Positions 23,295-35,514 of a stretch of DNA of 64,000 bases are shown here, one piece after another. Both the position numbers and the translations under genes were made by a program. The DNA is from Eucommia ulmoides (Eukaryota; Streptophyta; Magnoliopsida; Garryales; Eucommiaceae). Positions within the stretch are counted from its first letter, which is position 1. Each line of letters begins with the position of its first letter. Where the stretch lies: positions 682,001-746,000 of the forward strand of contig JAENRU010000432.1 of NCBI GenBank assembly GCA_016647705.1. The letters are read 5' to 3'. Under the pieces are notes generated by a model that did not search any database, was not told the DNA's origin, and saw only the letters and a list, made by a program, of their open reading frames with translations.

Positions 23295-26200
23295 ATGGGA
23301 GGCTGTTGCTGTTGTTGCGCTGCAAGAGGAGTTGAATTGAACAGTTCCCCGCCATTCTATCTTGTGAGTAATCTCTTTATTGTAGCATAAAATTGCTTCG
23401 ACTGAATAACAAAATCTAGTTTATGCTGCATAGTTTTCTTCTACATCATTGAAAAATTATTGTGCTATTTTAGATTTCTAGTATGGTAATCAGTAATGTC
23501 GTCATTTATACCCAAGAGGTGTTAGTCTGATTGGCAAGGGGGGGGAGATGCCCTCTTTCCTTGCCAACTAAGATTCGATTCTCATGGGAAACACTTTAAG
23601 AATTAAATCTTGAATTTAATCTTGAATGCATCAGGCTGACGTGGGGGATTGTGCCTTTAAGATCACTTAGTGAGATAATTAGTCGAGGTGCACGTAAGCT
23701 AGTCTGGATACACATTACCGAAAAACCAAACATTTATATTGCAGTTGTTTAATGTCGTGTGAGTAGTCTGTTTCCTTTCTTTTGGGGGATAAATGGCTAG
23801 TGAGGTTCGGGCCTGTGCTGTTACTATTGTTTAGATGTATCATTTTAGTAAGTACCTGAAGAGAGCTAAGGCCCTATTTAATAAGTTAAGGTTAAGAGGA
23901 AATCTTTGATGAAAAGCACTCGTTAGCATTAGTTTACATGTGGGCTTGCAACAATCATCTCAATAACCAACATCGATGCTGTAGTTGGGGTGCGTTCTCT
24001 TAGACCATCTTATGAGGGATGGTGCAGGGTGTCTCCCAGCACATGTTCTTACATCTTTGTCTATTCTCAAAAGTTCTCTTCAATTTGTTGCATATTGCTC
24101 TCTGTTTCTGCTTGGAATCCACATATGTTAGCATCAGGATCTCCAATCAATGTAATGGCGACTGTGGACCTTTGCGGGTTGTCAGTCTAATGCCACAGCC
24201 AGCATGCTCTAAGCAATCTTCTTATTGTTAAAAAAAAAAAGGTAGCCCAGTGCTACAAAGCTCCCACTATGTGTGGGTTCGGAGAAGGGTCGGACCACTT
24301 GGGTTTTATTATACGCAACCTTACCTGCATTGCAAGAGGTTGTTTCCACGACTTGAACCTGTGACCTCCAAGTCACACTACGACAACCTTGTGCCAAGGC
24401 TCCCCTTCAATCTTCTTATTGTACATGGCCAAATTTCCTAATTAAGATGGATCTAGCGATATTTTGAGTTGATGCCTTTCCTATTATTTTCAGCAGCAGG
24501 TCTGAAGTTTATAACGAGCCAACTAGCAAATCCGATTAGAAATTTAGAATGCAAACTCCGAAAAGAACGTGGATATAATATTACAAGTGACTTATTTTAA
24601 TGGCAATCTTATAATTTTTCCTTTTTTTTTTTTTTTTTTTTTTTTCCTCTCTGGTTCGCTTTTCGTTTGCGAAACTTCCACTTTCTTATGCAGTATCCAG
24701 TATCGGAAGAGCGTGAACCCTTGTCGTCTCACTCTCACCACGTGACACCCTCAACACTCAGTACAGGTCTCTTAGTTGATACAAATCTAGATACTTCAAG
24801 TCCAGACACTTATAGAGCACCTCCAGCGCCTTTACCTTATGATTCAAATCTAGGCCGCCCTCAAACTCCACCTGGCAATCGTGTCAACAAGGGGGAATCA
24901 GCAGTCATAACCCCAAATGCTGAGCCTGTTGAAGGAACCAATACTAGCAACGTCGATGAAACTTCTGCAAAAGGCTTGAAGGAATCCGAGGGCAAAGTTG
25001 AAACTGATATTGAACTTGCTGTGTCGAAAGATGTGGAAGATGAAAAGTCTGATGACCTCAAGAAATCCACCGAGCCAATGGTTTTGCCTCTGGAGGAGGA
25101 CGTTTGTCCCACTTGTCTTGAAGGTAATCCATCTGATTGAAGTTTAGGCCTCATTTTGTTTAGGGCCTGTTTGGTTTACAATTTGAAAATAATTTCTGAA
25201 AAGTTTGAAATCAATTTTTAAAAAACCGTGTTTGAAAATTGTGAAGGAACGATAGCTTTGGGTTTTAAAAGTTTTTGAAAACAAAATCTTTATTAAAATG
25301 TGTTAGAAAATGAAAGTAGAAGTGATGTGATGTGATGTGATTGATTGGAAATGTGTGTATGTGAAAGAGAATTGTGAGTATAGAGATAAAGAATAAAAAA
25401 AATATATTTTTTAAAAATAATTAAAGTATAATATTGAAAAAAAATAATGTGATTAAATTGAAAATTGTGAAGATTGTTCTCTAAAATTGTTTTTGAGTTA
25501 ATGTTGTGAAAGTAAAAGTAGTTGAATTCTTGTTTTTGAAAATCAAATATACAACTCAAGACGTGTTGGTTCGGTTGGTAAGAGGAGGTATCCCATTTCC
25601 TTGTCAACCAGAGTTCGACTCTCTTGGGGAATATTTTAGGAATTATGTCTTGAATTTAATCTTGAATGCACCAGATTGATGTGGGGCTTAAGCCCGGTGA
25701 GTTGATTAGTCGAGGTGCACTTAAGCTGGTTTAGACTCAATTGACCCCAAAAAAAAAGGAAAAAAGAAAAAAACAAATATCCAACTGAGAGTTGTTCGCA
25801 CCCAGAATTTTAGAACAAATTTTCGGGAGCAAAAGAGAATTGCCCCCATATTTTTGTGTTCGTTTTTTTTTCAAGTTTTTGGGATGACAAACCGAAATGT
25901 GGGAATTGAATCAACAAAGCCGGCTTATTACCCGTTTGGCAGACTGTTTGGACGGATCAAACTTCACTGTAGAAGTCAAAATAAATTGTTTTTGGACATC
26001 TAAACGGCCATTTGAGGGCTCAAAATGGCTATTATTAGATGATGCTAACATGAACTTGTGTTTGATTTCCCTGCAGAGTACGATAAAGAGAACCCAAAAA
26101 TTATTACAAAATGTGAGCACCATTTTCACCTCGCCTGCATTCTCGAATGGATGGAGAGAAGCGACACCTGCCCTGTCTGTGATCAGGTTTGTTTCGAATG

Positions 26201-27659
26201 CATTAATGACATAATTAGACTAGGGTAGCCTTTGGTAGCACAGAATTGAAGCATTGGAATTGGAATTAGAACTAAAAGTATGTAAAATTTTTAAGTTTTT
26301 ATGTGTGTTCATTTTGAATTCCAATTATGACGCACCATTTTCATGACCCCAAACACTACCTAAGATCAACTCCAATGATACACTTTGGCTCACGAATAAT
26401 GTTTTGGCTAATAGAAGCTAGGAAGTTTACTCCAACCCTACTAGTCAAATGAATTAATTATTAATATTTTAATTTTAATTTTGGCCAAATTGAAAGGAAT
26501 CTTCTACAAAACTGCGATAAGATTGTCGATTCTCTATAGTTCAGAATGTTGGGCAGTAAACAACAAACACGTTCAAAAAGTAAAAGTAGCAGAGATGAGA
26601 ATGTTAAGGTGAATAAGTGGTAAGATAAAGATGTTTAAATTTAGGAAAATGTGATTATTAGGAAGAGGTTAGGAATAATAGCACAAAAGTTGAGAAAAAA
26701 TTGTTTACAATGATTCGACCATGCGTATAGAACACCTGAGAATGCACCGGTGCGAATACATGATTTAATTCAAGTAGAAGGTACTCCAAGAAGTAGACCT
26801 AAAAAAATTTGGGATGAGACATTTTGGAATGATTCGATTGGTTTGAAGTTAATTGAGAGGATCGACCCTTAAATGAACGATCTGTATGATGCAAAAAGAT
26901 TCGTGTAGCACATCCTACTTCAGTGGTGGCGGAACGTTAGGCTGAGTGGGGATTCAAGGCCCCCCCTCCGGCCCTCCCCCCAACTTTTTATTTTTTTATT
27001 TTTACCCTTATCTTTTATAAAAATTCAATTAGAACCCCAAAAATTTTATATAAACCCTCCTGATTTATATAAAATATCGAATAAAAATCTAATTATTTTT
27101 TTAGACCCCCCCGATTAATTTTCTAGATCTACCGCTGTTCTTTAGGTAATCAATTTTCTAGATCTGCTAATGTCCTATTTAGGTGGGGCAAGGCATTTTT
27201 GTTGGTGGTGGTGGTGGTGGTGGTGGTGGTGTTTAATTTTAATTTTGGCTACAATCACTTACCTTATCTAGTTGGTTGGAGTAGTGAATTTAGATGTTCA
27301 TTAGGCAAATTGGTGGTTAATTACTGAATGTTACTTCTGCATCTTATCTTTTAATACTTATCAGTATTTCAGTTGATTTTACTTATGATATAAAATACAA
27401 ATTCAACCTCAATTGATATCAACGTGTGAATCCAATTTAGTTGATATTAACCAATGGACTAAAAATGCATCAAATATAAAGTCAACATCTAGTTAATATT
27501 AATTAAATGAATTCTATCTAGTAAATGATATCGACCTTAGCCCTAAAAACTTAATCAAAAGATGAAAAAGTAAAGAAAATAAAAAGCGGCAATTTTAAGG
27601 ATAATACTTTTTTTTCCTCAATGCAGGAGATGATATTCGATGCCAGTATTGACAGTTAG
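23295..27659 (+). CDS. RHB1A: RING-H2 E3 ubiquitin ligase, RHB1A type
   Basis: Four coding exons: 23295-23363, 24694-25123, 26077-26186 and 27627-27659, 213 aa. It starts MGGCCCCC: Gly2 is a classic N-myristoylation site and the cysteines likely palmitoylation sites, so membrane attachment is expected. Residues 24-150 are low-complexity and Ser/Pro/Glu-rich. The C-terminal RING-H2 (C3H2C3) spans ~163-206: CPTC, CEHHFHLACILEW, CPVC, a complete zinc-ligand set. It would pass ubiquitin from an E2 to unknown substrates. A leader exon ends at about 21804 (aaaag|gtgcgc), with a long 5'-UTR intron to ~23242. The RING is split between exons after CPTCLE. Introns hold SINEs, an Au SINE and a LINE tail. 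Length and layout match Arabidopsis RHB1A. Confidence 0.9.
23511..23730 (+). mobile_element. tRNA-derived SINE in intron 1 of the RHB1A-like gene
   Basis: An A-box-like 'tctgattggcaagg' and a B-box-like 'gattcgattctc' lie at the 5' end, followed by the same body as the SINE at 25557 (ttgaatttaatcttgaatgca, then 'gtcgaggtgcacgtaagct'). A CATTTATA repeat flanks it (23503-23510 and 23731-23738). It is in sense orientation with the host gene. Confidence 0.75.
24229..24407 (-). mobile_element. Au-type SINE in intron 1 of the RHB1A-like gene
   Basis: On the minus strand it starts ggagccttggcacaagg, carries a B box in 'cacaggttcaagtcgtgg', and continues with 'gggttcggagaagggtcgg' (read on plus) before an oligo(T)-type tail at 24229-24240. 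Sequence and order match the widespread plant Au SINE. It is flanked by a perfect 15-bp target-site duplication, CAATCTTCTTATTGT, at 24214-24228 and 24408-24422. Confidence 0.9.
25557..25773 (+). mobile_element. tRNA-derived SINE in intron 2 of the RHB1A-like gene
   Basis: An A box (tggttcggttggtaagagg) and a B box (gagttcgactc) are well preserved, followed by a body shared with the SINE at 23511 and an A-rich tail. It is flanked by CAAATATACAACT (25544-25556) and CAAATATCCAACT (25774-25786), a 13-bp target duplication with one mismatch, so it is a fairly recent insertion. Confidence 0.85.
26490..26935 (+). mobile_element. 3' part of an RTE-type LINE in intron 3 of the RHB1A-like gene
   Basis: The plus strand reads as the C-terminal end of plant RTE-type LINE polymerases: LYSSECWAVNNKHVQK, AEMRMLR, IIAQKLRKN, then GTPRSRPKKIWDE and the terminal ERIDP region, across two or more frames with several stops. 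It is a 5'-truncated, decayed copy in the sense orientation of the host gene. The 3' boundary near 26935 is approximate. Confidence 0.75.
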
Positions 27660-27723
27660 TCATTAAGGAGTCATCGATGGCTATTTTTGTCAGCGGCAAA
27701 CAGGTTTAGCTGTAGTTTTGCCG

Positions 27724-27755
<32 letters not shown>

Positions 27756-29713
27756 GCTCGCTCACTCTTTCTTCTTTTTCTTCTTTTTAATTTTATTTTT
27801 TATTTTTGTGGGAATGTCTCTTTTAAATGCTGTAGTGTTTGTGCGAGTTGTTCTCCTTTTAAATTTTGTTGAAGCGAAAAATGGGGAGTGAGATGAAGCA
27901 AGTCAAATGAAAGCTTCGATAATTCAGTATTTCTGTTCACAAATTTTTGTTTCTGTTCCCATAAATCCATGAATGAAAAAAATTCTGTTTTTGCTCTGCT
28001 CTCAGAATTTTGGAACAGATTTTTTGGGAACATAAATACGTTCTTCCCAAAATTCTGTTTCTGTTCTATGTTTTGTGAGAACAAAAACACAAACAAACTG
28101 AAATCTAGAAGCAGAAACACTAAACAAATGCCACCTAAAATACTCTTCCGATCCTTCTCTCCCTCTCCCCCCTCTCTAAGTCGCATTTGGTTTGTATTTT
28201 TGTTTCTGTTTTTTTGTTCTCAGAAACTTGGAAATTTGGATAGAAAGAGAGAGGAACAGGAAAGGAGGAAAAAAAGGTGTTTTGTGTTCTGTGAACACCA
28301 ATTATTGTTCTTAGAATTTGTTCTGTAAATTTTGTACTTGATATTGTAGCTGAGGGCTGAGAAATGATTCATTTGTATGATAAAAGTATTGATCATTTTT
28401 GGATTTCTGTACATTTTGTACCAAATTAATAGGGTTAGGGTATGTTTTTTCCCTTCAACAAACCCTACTTTTTTTCCTCTGCTCTCAGAATTTTGGAATA
28501 GATTTTTTGGGAACATAAATACATTCTTCCCAAATATCTGTTTCTGTTCTATGTTTTGTGAGAACAAAAAACGAACAAACTGAAATCTAGAAGCAGAAAC
28601 ACTAAACAAATGCCACCTAAAATTCTCTTCCGATCCTTCTCTCCCTCTCCCCCCTCTCTAAGTCGCATTTGGTTTGTATTTTTGTTTCTACTTTTTTGTT
28701 CTCAGAAACTTGGAAATTTGGATAGAAAGAGAGAGGAACAGGAAAGGGGAAAAAAACAGGTGTTTTGTGTTCTGTTAACACCAATTATTGTTCTTAGAAT
28801 TTGTTCTGTAAATTTTGTACTTGATATTGTAGCTGAGGGCTGAGAAATGATTCATTTGTATGATATAAGTATTGATCATTTTCTGTACATTTTGTACCAA
28901 ATTAATTTGCCTAATTTGCTCCCTCTCTCTCTCTCTCTCTGTCTCTATCTCTATCTATCTCTATATCTATCTCTAGGTGGCGTGTAATATGATGTTTTTA
29001 GAGTTTTTCTTTTTCTTTTCTTTCTTTTTACATCCTCACATTTTTGTTTCTATTCCTAATTTTTAGGGAACAAAAACACAAAAAAGACTAGATGACTAAG
29101 ATGTGTTTTACAAATAGATGCACGTAAAAACCTAAAATTAACGTTTTCGAACATTAATTATGTGTTCCCAAATACTATTTTAAATCAATGTTTAAACAAT
29201 TTCATTCATTATATAAATCTATACACTTTTGTTTGTGTATATATAAAGTTGTACATGGATGAGGAACAAAACATGTGGAATTTTTATTTTATTTTTCTAT
29301 GACACGTGAGTCACGGGACCGGTTATTCTTAACTTTTATGGAATTAACTAAAATTTTGGATTATCTTATTAAAATTCATATTTATTTCTTCTTACAATAA
29401 TATTTTATTATTTTTATAAAAATCATAGTAATTTGAACATTCGATGAATCTTATAAATATTAAAATTTTATTTATAACCAATTTAATTAAATAATTTATA
29501 AATATAATGAGATTTAATCTCCAACATATCCAATAATTTTAAAAAATAAAATAAATAATTCTATTATATAATCTTATATTAAGAGTATTATAGATAATTA
29601 ATAAAATAAAGAGATATATTAATACTTTATAAAAAATATTAAAAAAATAGTCCTTGACAGTTGTACAAATATATATACGGGCAATAAATTATAAACCCCT
29701 TCAATCAAATATA
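27660..29713. other. intergenic stretch with a 483-bp tandem duplication
   Basis: The 3' UTR of the RHB1A-like gene is probably in the first part, which has a (CT)n run at 27725-27760. Positions ~27990-28430 and ~28473-28912 are near-identical copies (offset 483 bp; shared 'ctctgctctcagaatttt', 'aaatgccacctaaaat', 'gtagctgagggctgag'). Between the copies lie 43 bp (28428-28470) identical to 29714-29756. Open frames here are copies of repeat sequence with no domain. 29100-29700 is AT-rich and without features. Confidence 0.8.
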
Positions 29714-29791
29714 AATAGGGTTAGGGTATGTTTTTTCCCTTCAACAAACCCTACTTCTATACCCCCTCCCTACCTATATCTCTCAATCCCC

Positions 29792-29800
29792 AAACCCTAA
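29792..29800 (+). promoter_or_regulatory. telo-box (AAACCCTAA) in the ARID gene leader region
   Basis: A perfect telo-box motif lies about 370 bp upstream of the ARID-gene start codon, in a pyrimidine-rich leader. Telo-boxes often occur near the starts of plant genes expressed in dividing cells; function here is inferred from the motif only. Confidence 0.4.
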
Positions 29801-30163
29801 TTCAAATTTAATTTTGAATTTTCATACAATCAAATCATTTCGCTGGCGATTCCAAAAAACGGTCTGAAATTTCAACCCCCCCATTCATGTCGAACAAAAG
29901 AAAAAGTGTTCGAAAATTTCCGAATTCGTCGCTGTAATAAAGTGTTCATCAGTCACTGTCATGCACCTGTATCGGAATTTCGGTAAATTCTGCAGCAAAG
30001 ATTGCGTCAATCGCCCTCTTCTCTTTTGTCAGGTAAAAAATCTTGACTCGAAACAGGGAGGGGTGAGGCCGGAGGCATGTTCAATTTCTGTATATATAGA
30101 TTGTATCTATCGTCTGTTTAGTTGATTTTTCTTGTATTTAAAGTGTATATTAATTTGAAATTA

Positions 30164-33100
30164 ATGGCGAGGTGGTCTAATTTGGATGAACAATCGAATT
30201 TACATGCTGTTGAAATCGTTCAATCATTCAAGAACAGCAGTGTTTTTTGTCCGAATTTCGATTCCCCGAGTAATTACAGTGGTTTCGAATCTTTCGATTT
30301 CAATGATTGTGAGAACAGATTAAGGAGATTGTTCAACGAAGTTCTTACATCCTTAAACAAACATGTTCATCCGATCCCGGCATTGCTAAATGATGGCCGG
30401 CCGGTGGATTTGTTCAAACTTTTCTTGGTTGTTACGAAGAGAGGCGGATTCGATTCGGTTTCCAAAAACGGTTTATGGAGTTTCGTAGCTGATGATTGTG
30501 GTGGATTAGGGTTTGTTTCGGGCTCGAACATTAAATTGATTTACAACAAATATTTGTCTGAATTGGACCGTTGGTTAAGGCAGATTTTCATGAAAAAAGG
30601 TTCGAATTATCGAGACAATCGAGGTTTACAAAACCTAGATTTGTTGTTGTTAGATTTGGAGACCGAATTTAAAACCATGTTGTCTGAAAAATCCAAGAAA
30701 ATCAACGATGATGACGAAAAATCGATTTCAGACAAGAAGATGTTTAAAGATGTTTCTCTTCTTGGGAAGAGGAAAAAACGAGAATCGTTTTCGTTTCATG
30801 GGATGCTACATTGGTTAATAAATTTGGCGAAGAGTTGCGGGGATCCTAAGATTGTTGGGATTACACCGGAATTTTCAAAGTGGAAGGAGTATGGAAATGA
30901 GGAATTATGGGTTCAAGCTATGTTGGCTCGAGAGGCTTTGTTGATCAAAAGACATATTGATCCCAAAATCGAAGAATCGCTTTTACAGGTACGACTCGTT
31001 TGTTCTGTATATATATATATATGTATATACTGGTATATATCCCGTGGCTAAAGGTATGAATTTTAATTGAATATATTGATCTTTAATAACCTAGTTAGAT
31101 AAAATGCTTTATGGTGAGAGTTTGTCAATAAAATTTAAATCAACAATTTGAGATGGTTTGTTTATATGTTGAGACAGTTTGTTGAAAGTCTTATGATCTC
31201 AGTCCGCTGAAAGTGTCCTAAAATCTTTTAATTTTGGCTCTTGAATATCTAATTCAAGGGCTTAAAATGTCTCAAATATAAGATATGTCTTGATTTATAG
31301 AATAGTAGGGATTTCTCGTGTCTAAAGGTATTATATTGATTTTTTTTTTAATTTATAAGTATAAAAAATAGTAAATAAAAAAAAAAATAACTAATTAACT
31401 GCAAAACTTAAAGGGTACAAAAGGTAATTTTATTTAACCGTTTTAGAAGTAGAAGTGTGGAATTTTGGTGAGATATTTTGAGATGGGTTATTAGTTTTTT
31501 TAGAGATATTATATGATATAAGATTATAAGAATTTAAAATGATATTTGATCTCAACCGTTAGATCGAAAGTTGATACAACGATTCAAAATGTCGAAAATG
31601 TAAAATATGTCCTATATATATATAAATTTTATTTATTTTTTAAATTTGATCTTTTAGTAGTTTTTTTTATTATGATTTCATTATTTGTGTTATTTGAAAT
31701 TGGTTTATGATTTTAAGTGCCTGTTTGGTTTAGAAGTTGAAAATAATTCTCTGAAAAGTTTGAATTCAAAAATGATTTTTGAAAATTCTTAGAACTCCCT
31801 TGTTTTAATTTTTTAAAAATTTGAACATTTTTTTTTTTTTTTAAATGTGTTAAAAAATTAAAAGTCGAAGATTGAAATTTTTGAAAGTCGGTGCTTCTTT
31901 GGTTTAGAAATCGAAAGGAACTATAACTTCTATAACATAATCTTTACTAATACTATTAGGTACTGTGTGGTAACGTTTTTCTTTTTAACTGAACAAAGAA
32001 TTTCGTGAGAAGGGTTGAAAAAAAAAAATTGGGTGAAAGAAATATTAAGATCGAAAAAATAAAAAAACAAGTGGTTTCTGTTTTACTTCTACTTTCTTGA
32101 TTTCAGAAGTACTTTGTAAATCGCAAAACGAACCTTAGTTTTATTTAGAAGTGTTTTTTTTTTTCGCTTAGCTCGGATAATTTTTCCTCTTGGATTTCTT
32201 CATTTTTTTTTTCATTTTTGGCAGCATTTCAGCTTTGTTCCCATAAGGAAAATATTTTTTTTTCCTCGTATTTTTGTTTATGTTCCCAATTTTTGGAGAA
32301 CAGAAACATAAATATATTATGAAAAGCCAATGTATTGCTTTTGTTTTTTTGCAGAAGAAACAAAGAATGCACCCTTCCATGTATGAAGACACGACCGATA
32401 TCCTCAACCTCCCGTCCCCCGAGAAAGTAAGATGCAGCAAACGCCTTCCAACCTCGACAAAAACCCAATTTTGCCCTTGTTGCCACTCAAATTCACCGTC
32501 CGCTGCGGCCGCCACCACTCCAACCAAAATCCCCCCGCCCCCAATGAAGATCAAAGCTGGTCCCGCCGCCATTCCAACCAAAATCCCCCCGCCCCTTGCG
32601 AAGATCAAAGTGGGCCCTGCCACTCCAACCAAAATCTCCCTGCCCCCGGTGAAGATCAAAACAGGCCCCGCCTCTCCAACCAAAATCTCCCTGACCCCAG
32701 TGAAGGTCAAAGCGGGCCCCGTTACTCCAATTAAAATCCCCCCGCCCCTGGCGAATGTCGAAGCCGGCCCTGCCCTAACACCTGTCGAGATCTCACCCGT
32801 CGAAATCCTCATTAGGCATGTTTCCGTGGGCCCTGAATTCCAAGCCCTAGTTCCCGAATGGACTGGCAAAATGACAAGCGACCCAAAATGGCTAGGCACG
32901 AGAATGTGGCCTGTCGAGAACAAAAACAGAAACAAAAACACAAATTCAAATTCCAAAGCATTTCTTGAATTCAATCCCATCGGAAAAGGAAGGCATAATT
33001 CGTGCGGTTGTGGTTTTCCAGGATCGATCTCGTGCGTCCGCTTTCACATCGCTGAGAAACGGATGAAATTGAAAGTCGAGATCGGAGATTTGTTTTTCCG

Positions 33101-33461
33101 GTGGAGGTTTCATCGGATGGGAGAGGAAATGTCGTTATCATGGACGATGGAAGAGGAGAGGAGGTTCAAGGATATGGTTAGGCAAAATAGCAGGTCGCAA
33201 AACAAATTTTGGAGCAATTTCTCGAGGTTTTTTCCCTTCAAAACGAAAGAAAATTTGGTTAGCTTCTACTTCAACGCCTATCTCGTTCAAAGAAGAAGCT
33301 ATCAAAATCGGGTGACGCCTAAAAACATCGATAGTGATGATGATGAGTCCGAATTTGGATCGGTTGGGGAGGGTTTCGGTTTAGAAACAATTCGTGTTCC
33401 TGGCTCAAAATTGATGAATTGTTCCGAGAATATGGAGTGTACTGATTTGGAGTTAGCTTAA
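30164..33461 (+). CDS. ARID DNA-binding and ELM2-like chromatin protein
   Basis: Two coding exons, 30164-30988 and 32355-33461, 643 aa; phase 0 at the junction. An ARID/BRIGHT domain spans about residues 54-138 (RPVDLFKLFLVVTKRGGFDS, then LWSFVADD, LIYNKYLSELDRWL). A proline/lysine-rich tandem repeat covers ~330-415. An ELM2-like segment follows (VGPEFQALVPEWTG, ~433-446), then a SANT-like region near 550-610 (LSWTMEEERRFKDM, FWSNFSRFFPFKTKENLVSF). Plant ARID-ELM2 proteins act in the nucleus on chromatin, usually with deacetylase-type complexes; the exact orthologue (Arabidopsis ARID1 group) is uncertain. The start MARWSN was chosen because no ATG lies upstream in frame and the sequence after it is well structured. 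A leader exon probably ends at 30032 (tgtcag|gtaaaa). Confidence 0.85.
32520..32774 (+). repeat. coding minisatellite, about five 16-17-codon units
   Basis: Within the ARID gene, units start PTKIPPPPMKIKAGPA, PTKIPPPLAKIKVGPAT, PTKISLPPVKIKTGPAS, PTKISLTPVKVKAGPVT and PIKIPPPLANVEAGPA. The DNA units are ~48-51 bp and stay in frame. The spacer between ARID and ELM2 is basic and proline-rich, so it is probably disordered. Copy number may vary between individuals. Confidence 0.85.
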
Positions 33462-33493
33462 CGCAACATTTGCTCTGGAAAATGTTGATTTTG

Positions 33494-33840
33494 GTAAGGA
33501 CCCGTTTGACAAAAATGGCTCAAAATGTTTTGAATTGTTAGAATTTTGATTTTCGAATGATGGGTTTGCCAAACGCGGACTAAGGGCTTGTTTGGATTCG
33601 TGTTCCGAGAATATGGAGTTAGCTTAATTTTTCAGGTACTACACACTATTCCCTCTGAGAAATTTCGATTTTGCTAAGTACCCATTTGGCGAAAATGGCA
33701 AATTTCGATTTTGTTAAGTACCCGTTTGGCGAAAATGGCAAATTTCATTTTTTGTAAGTACCCATTTGGCGAAAATGGCAAATTTTGATTTTTAAGTACC
33801 AATTTGGCAAAAATGGCTTAAAATGTTTTGAACCGATCGA
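33494..33840 (+). repeat. tandem ~40-bp repeats downstream of the ARID gene
   Basis: The phrase 'aagtacccatttggcgaaaatggcaaattt' and variants recur at about 33676, 33717, 33758 and 33797, and a diverged form occurs at 33494. It lies in the probable 3' flank of the ARID gene; no function is evident. Confidence 0.7.
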
Positions 33841-35514
33841 ATTTGGAGTTTTTGTCAAATGATGGGTCTGCCAAACGGGGACTAAGTGCTTGTTTGGAAT
33901 CGCTTTTTTTGCGAAAAGAACTTTAGGTTTGGACTCCGAAAGCGCTTTTGAGAAGTTGATTCTAAAGAGCGGTGTGATGATTAGAATTAGATCTTTGTTG
34001 TACTGTATTTTTTGGGATTTGTTTGGCTTTGTGAATATCTTGAATTGATGCCAAATGGTACCGAATTACAATGTTTCATAGTGTTTAAACTCTTAGGTAG
34101 TGTTTGGTTTCATAGAAGTGGAATCTCAAATTTGGATTTTGAAAAATTCTATTCCTTCACTTCCAAATCCAATTTTAGAAACTTGAATTCATGCTTCCAA
34201 ACACTACTTTAGGGTCATTCAAATTACCATTTTAGGTGGAATAGGTTCTTTGATTTGTATTCCGGTGTGAAAGTCCTGAGGAAACATAGATTTTGTGTGT
34301 AAATTTGGTCTCTTTTTTTCCCCTACGAATTTCTTTTGACATTTTGAAGACAAAAATTATAATTTAAAAAAATAGCAAGTAATTTAAAATATAGATTAAT
34401 TAAACAGAAATTATAATTTAACTTAACTGTCTTAAAAGTCGGAGCGTGAAATTTTAAGGCAAAAATTTGTTCTCTAAATTTTTTTATAATTTAATTTCAT
34501 CCCTCTATTCTTCTCAGACTAATCTTAACTTTTAATGAAAAAATATTCGTTGAAAATTGTCTTAATTTATTATGTACATTGTTATGGGTGGGATTTTTTT
34601 TAGAGTTATTTGATGAATATTTACGAAATTAAAATTTTAGTCCGTGCAGTCCATAGATCACAATAATTTTTTTAAAAGTATTATTAATTTTTAAAAAATA
34701 AAGTACTTAAATGAAAAATAAAGAAAAGGTTTTTGATAAACAATCTACAAAAATAAAAAATTTAGTCCATGCAGTTTATAATTATTCAGAAGTCCAAAGT
34801 TGCTATTAAAAGTTTAGAAGTTACTGTAATTTTTTAAATGAAAAAATTACAGTAATTTTGGACTTCTAAAAAAATTATTTTAGTGCGTAGATTGTATGGA
34901 TTAAAATTTTAATTTCGGTTTATCAAATTTTTATTTTATTTTATTTTAGTACTCTATTTTTAAAAGATTAATAATATGGCATCATGAATCAAAGCTACTT
35001 TTTTTTTTTTTTTTACATGTTCCCATATTATTCTTATTCTTCTCATATCTAGATTTCTCTTTGTGGAAAATTAAACAATTGTTGAACTTTTTTGACTATC
35101 ATGCCCTTTTTAAAAGATATTTTTTTACATTTCTTACCTCGGTTAAATTAAATTATATTTTATACCTTTTATATTATTTTTGAGATTTGTTATGAAATGA
35201 AAAAAACAATTAAAGACGAGTTAAAAAAATTAAAAAATAATAATTTTCTATTTTAAAAACTAGGAAAATAATAAATTTGGGTTAAGGGGCTAAGAATTAA
35301 TGGCAAAAACCTCACTATAAATATTTCAAAAATTAAATGGTTTAATCAAGAGAATAATGAGGGCAATTATGAAATTTAGTGCTATCAACACGATGTCGTA
35401 TTAAACAGTCTTGCCATTTGCTAAAATCACCCAAATCCACAAAAATAAAAAAGAAAAAAGAAAAAGAAAGAAAGAATAATTGGCGATTAGTCCAAACAGT
35501 GGAGATAATTTGTT
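33841..35514. other. AT-rich intergenic stretch
   Basis: No gene or clear element. Fragments such as 'gtgtttggtttcatag' (34100) and 'tagtccgtgcagt' (34640) resemble pieces of MITEs seen elsewhere in the window, and 34640-34920 contains weak inverted repeats. Confidence 0.4.

Noticed and set aside
23511..25773. tRNA genes at the A/B-box sequences in RHB1A introns
   Set aside because: No cloverleaf or acceptor stem can be formed; shared bodies, tails and target repeats identify them as SINEs.
28428..28470. Telomere-like 'agggttaggg' near 28431 and 29718
   Set aside because: Only two imperfect units occur and they belong to the 43-bp copied filler; there is no telomeric array.
28220..28843. 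Paired open frames on both strands with similar proteins at 27.8-28.8 kb
   Set aside because: They come from the 483-bp tandem duplication of repeat sequence and resemble no family; the similarity only reflects the duplication.
32168..32980. 270-codon open frame on the minus strand across the ARID gene exon 2
   Set aside because: It is the antisense shadow of the proline/lysine repeat and ELM2 coding sequence, which has clear family similarity on the plus strand.
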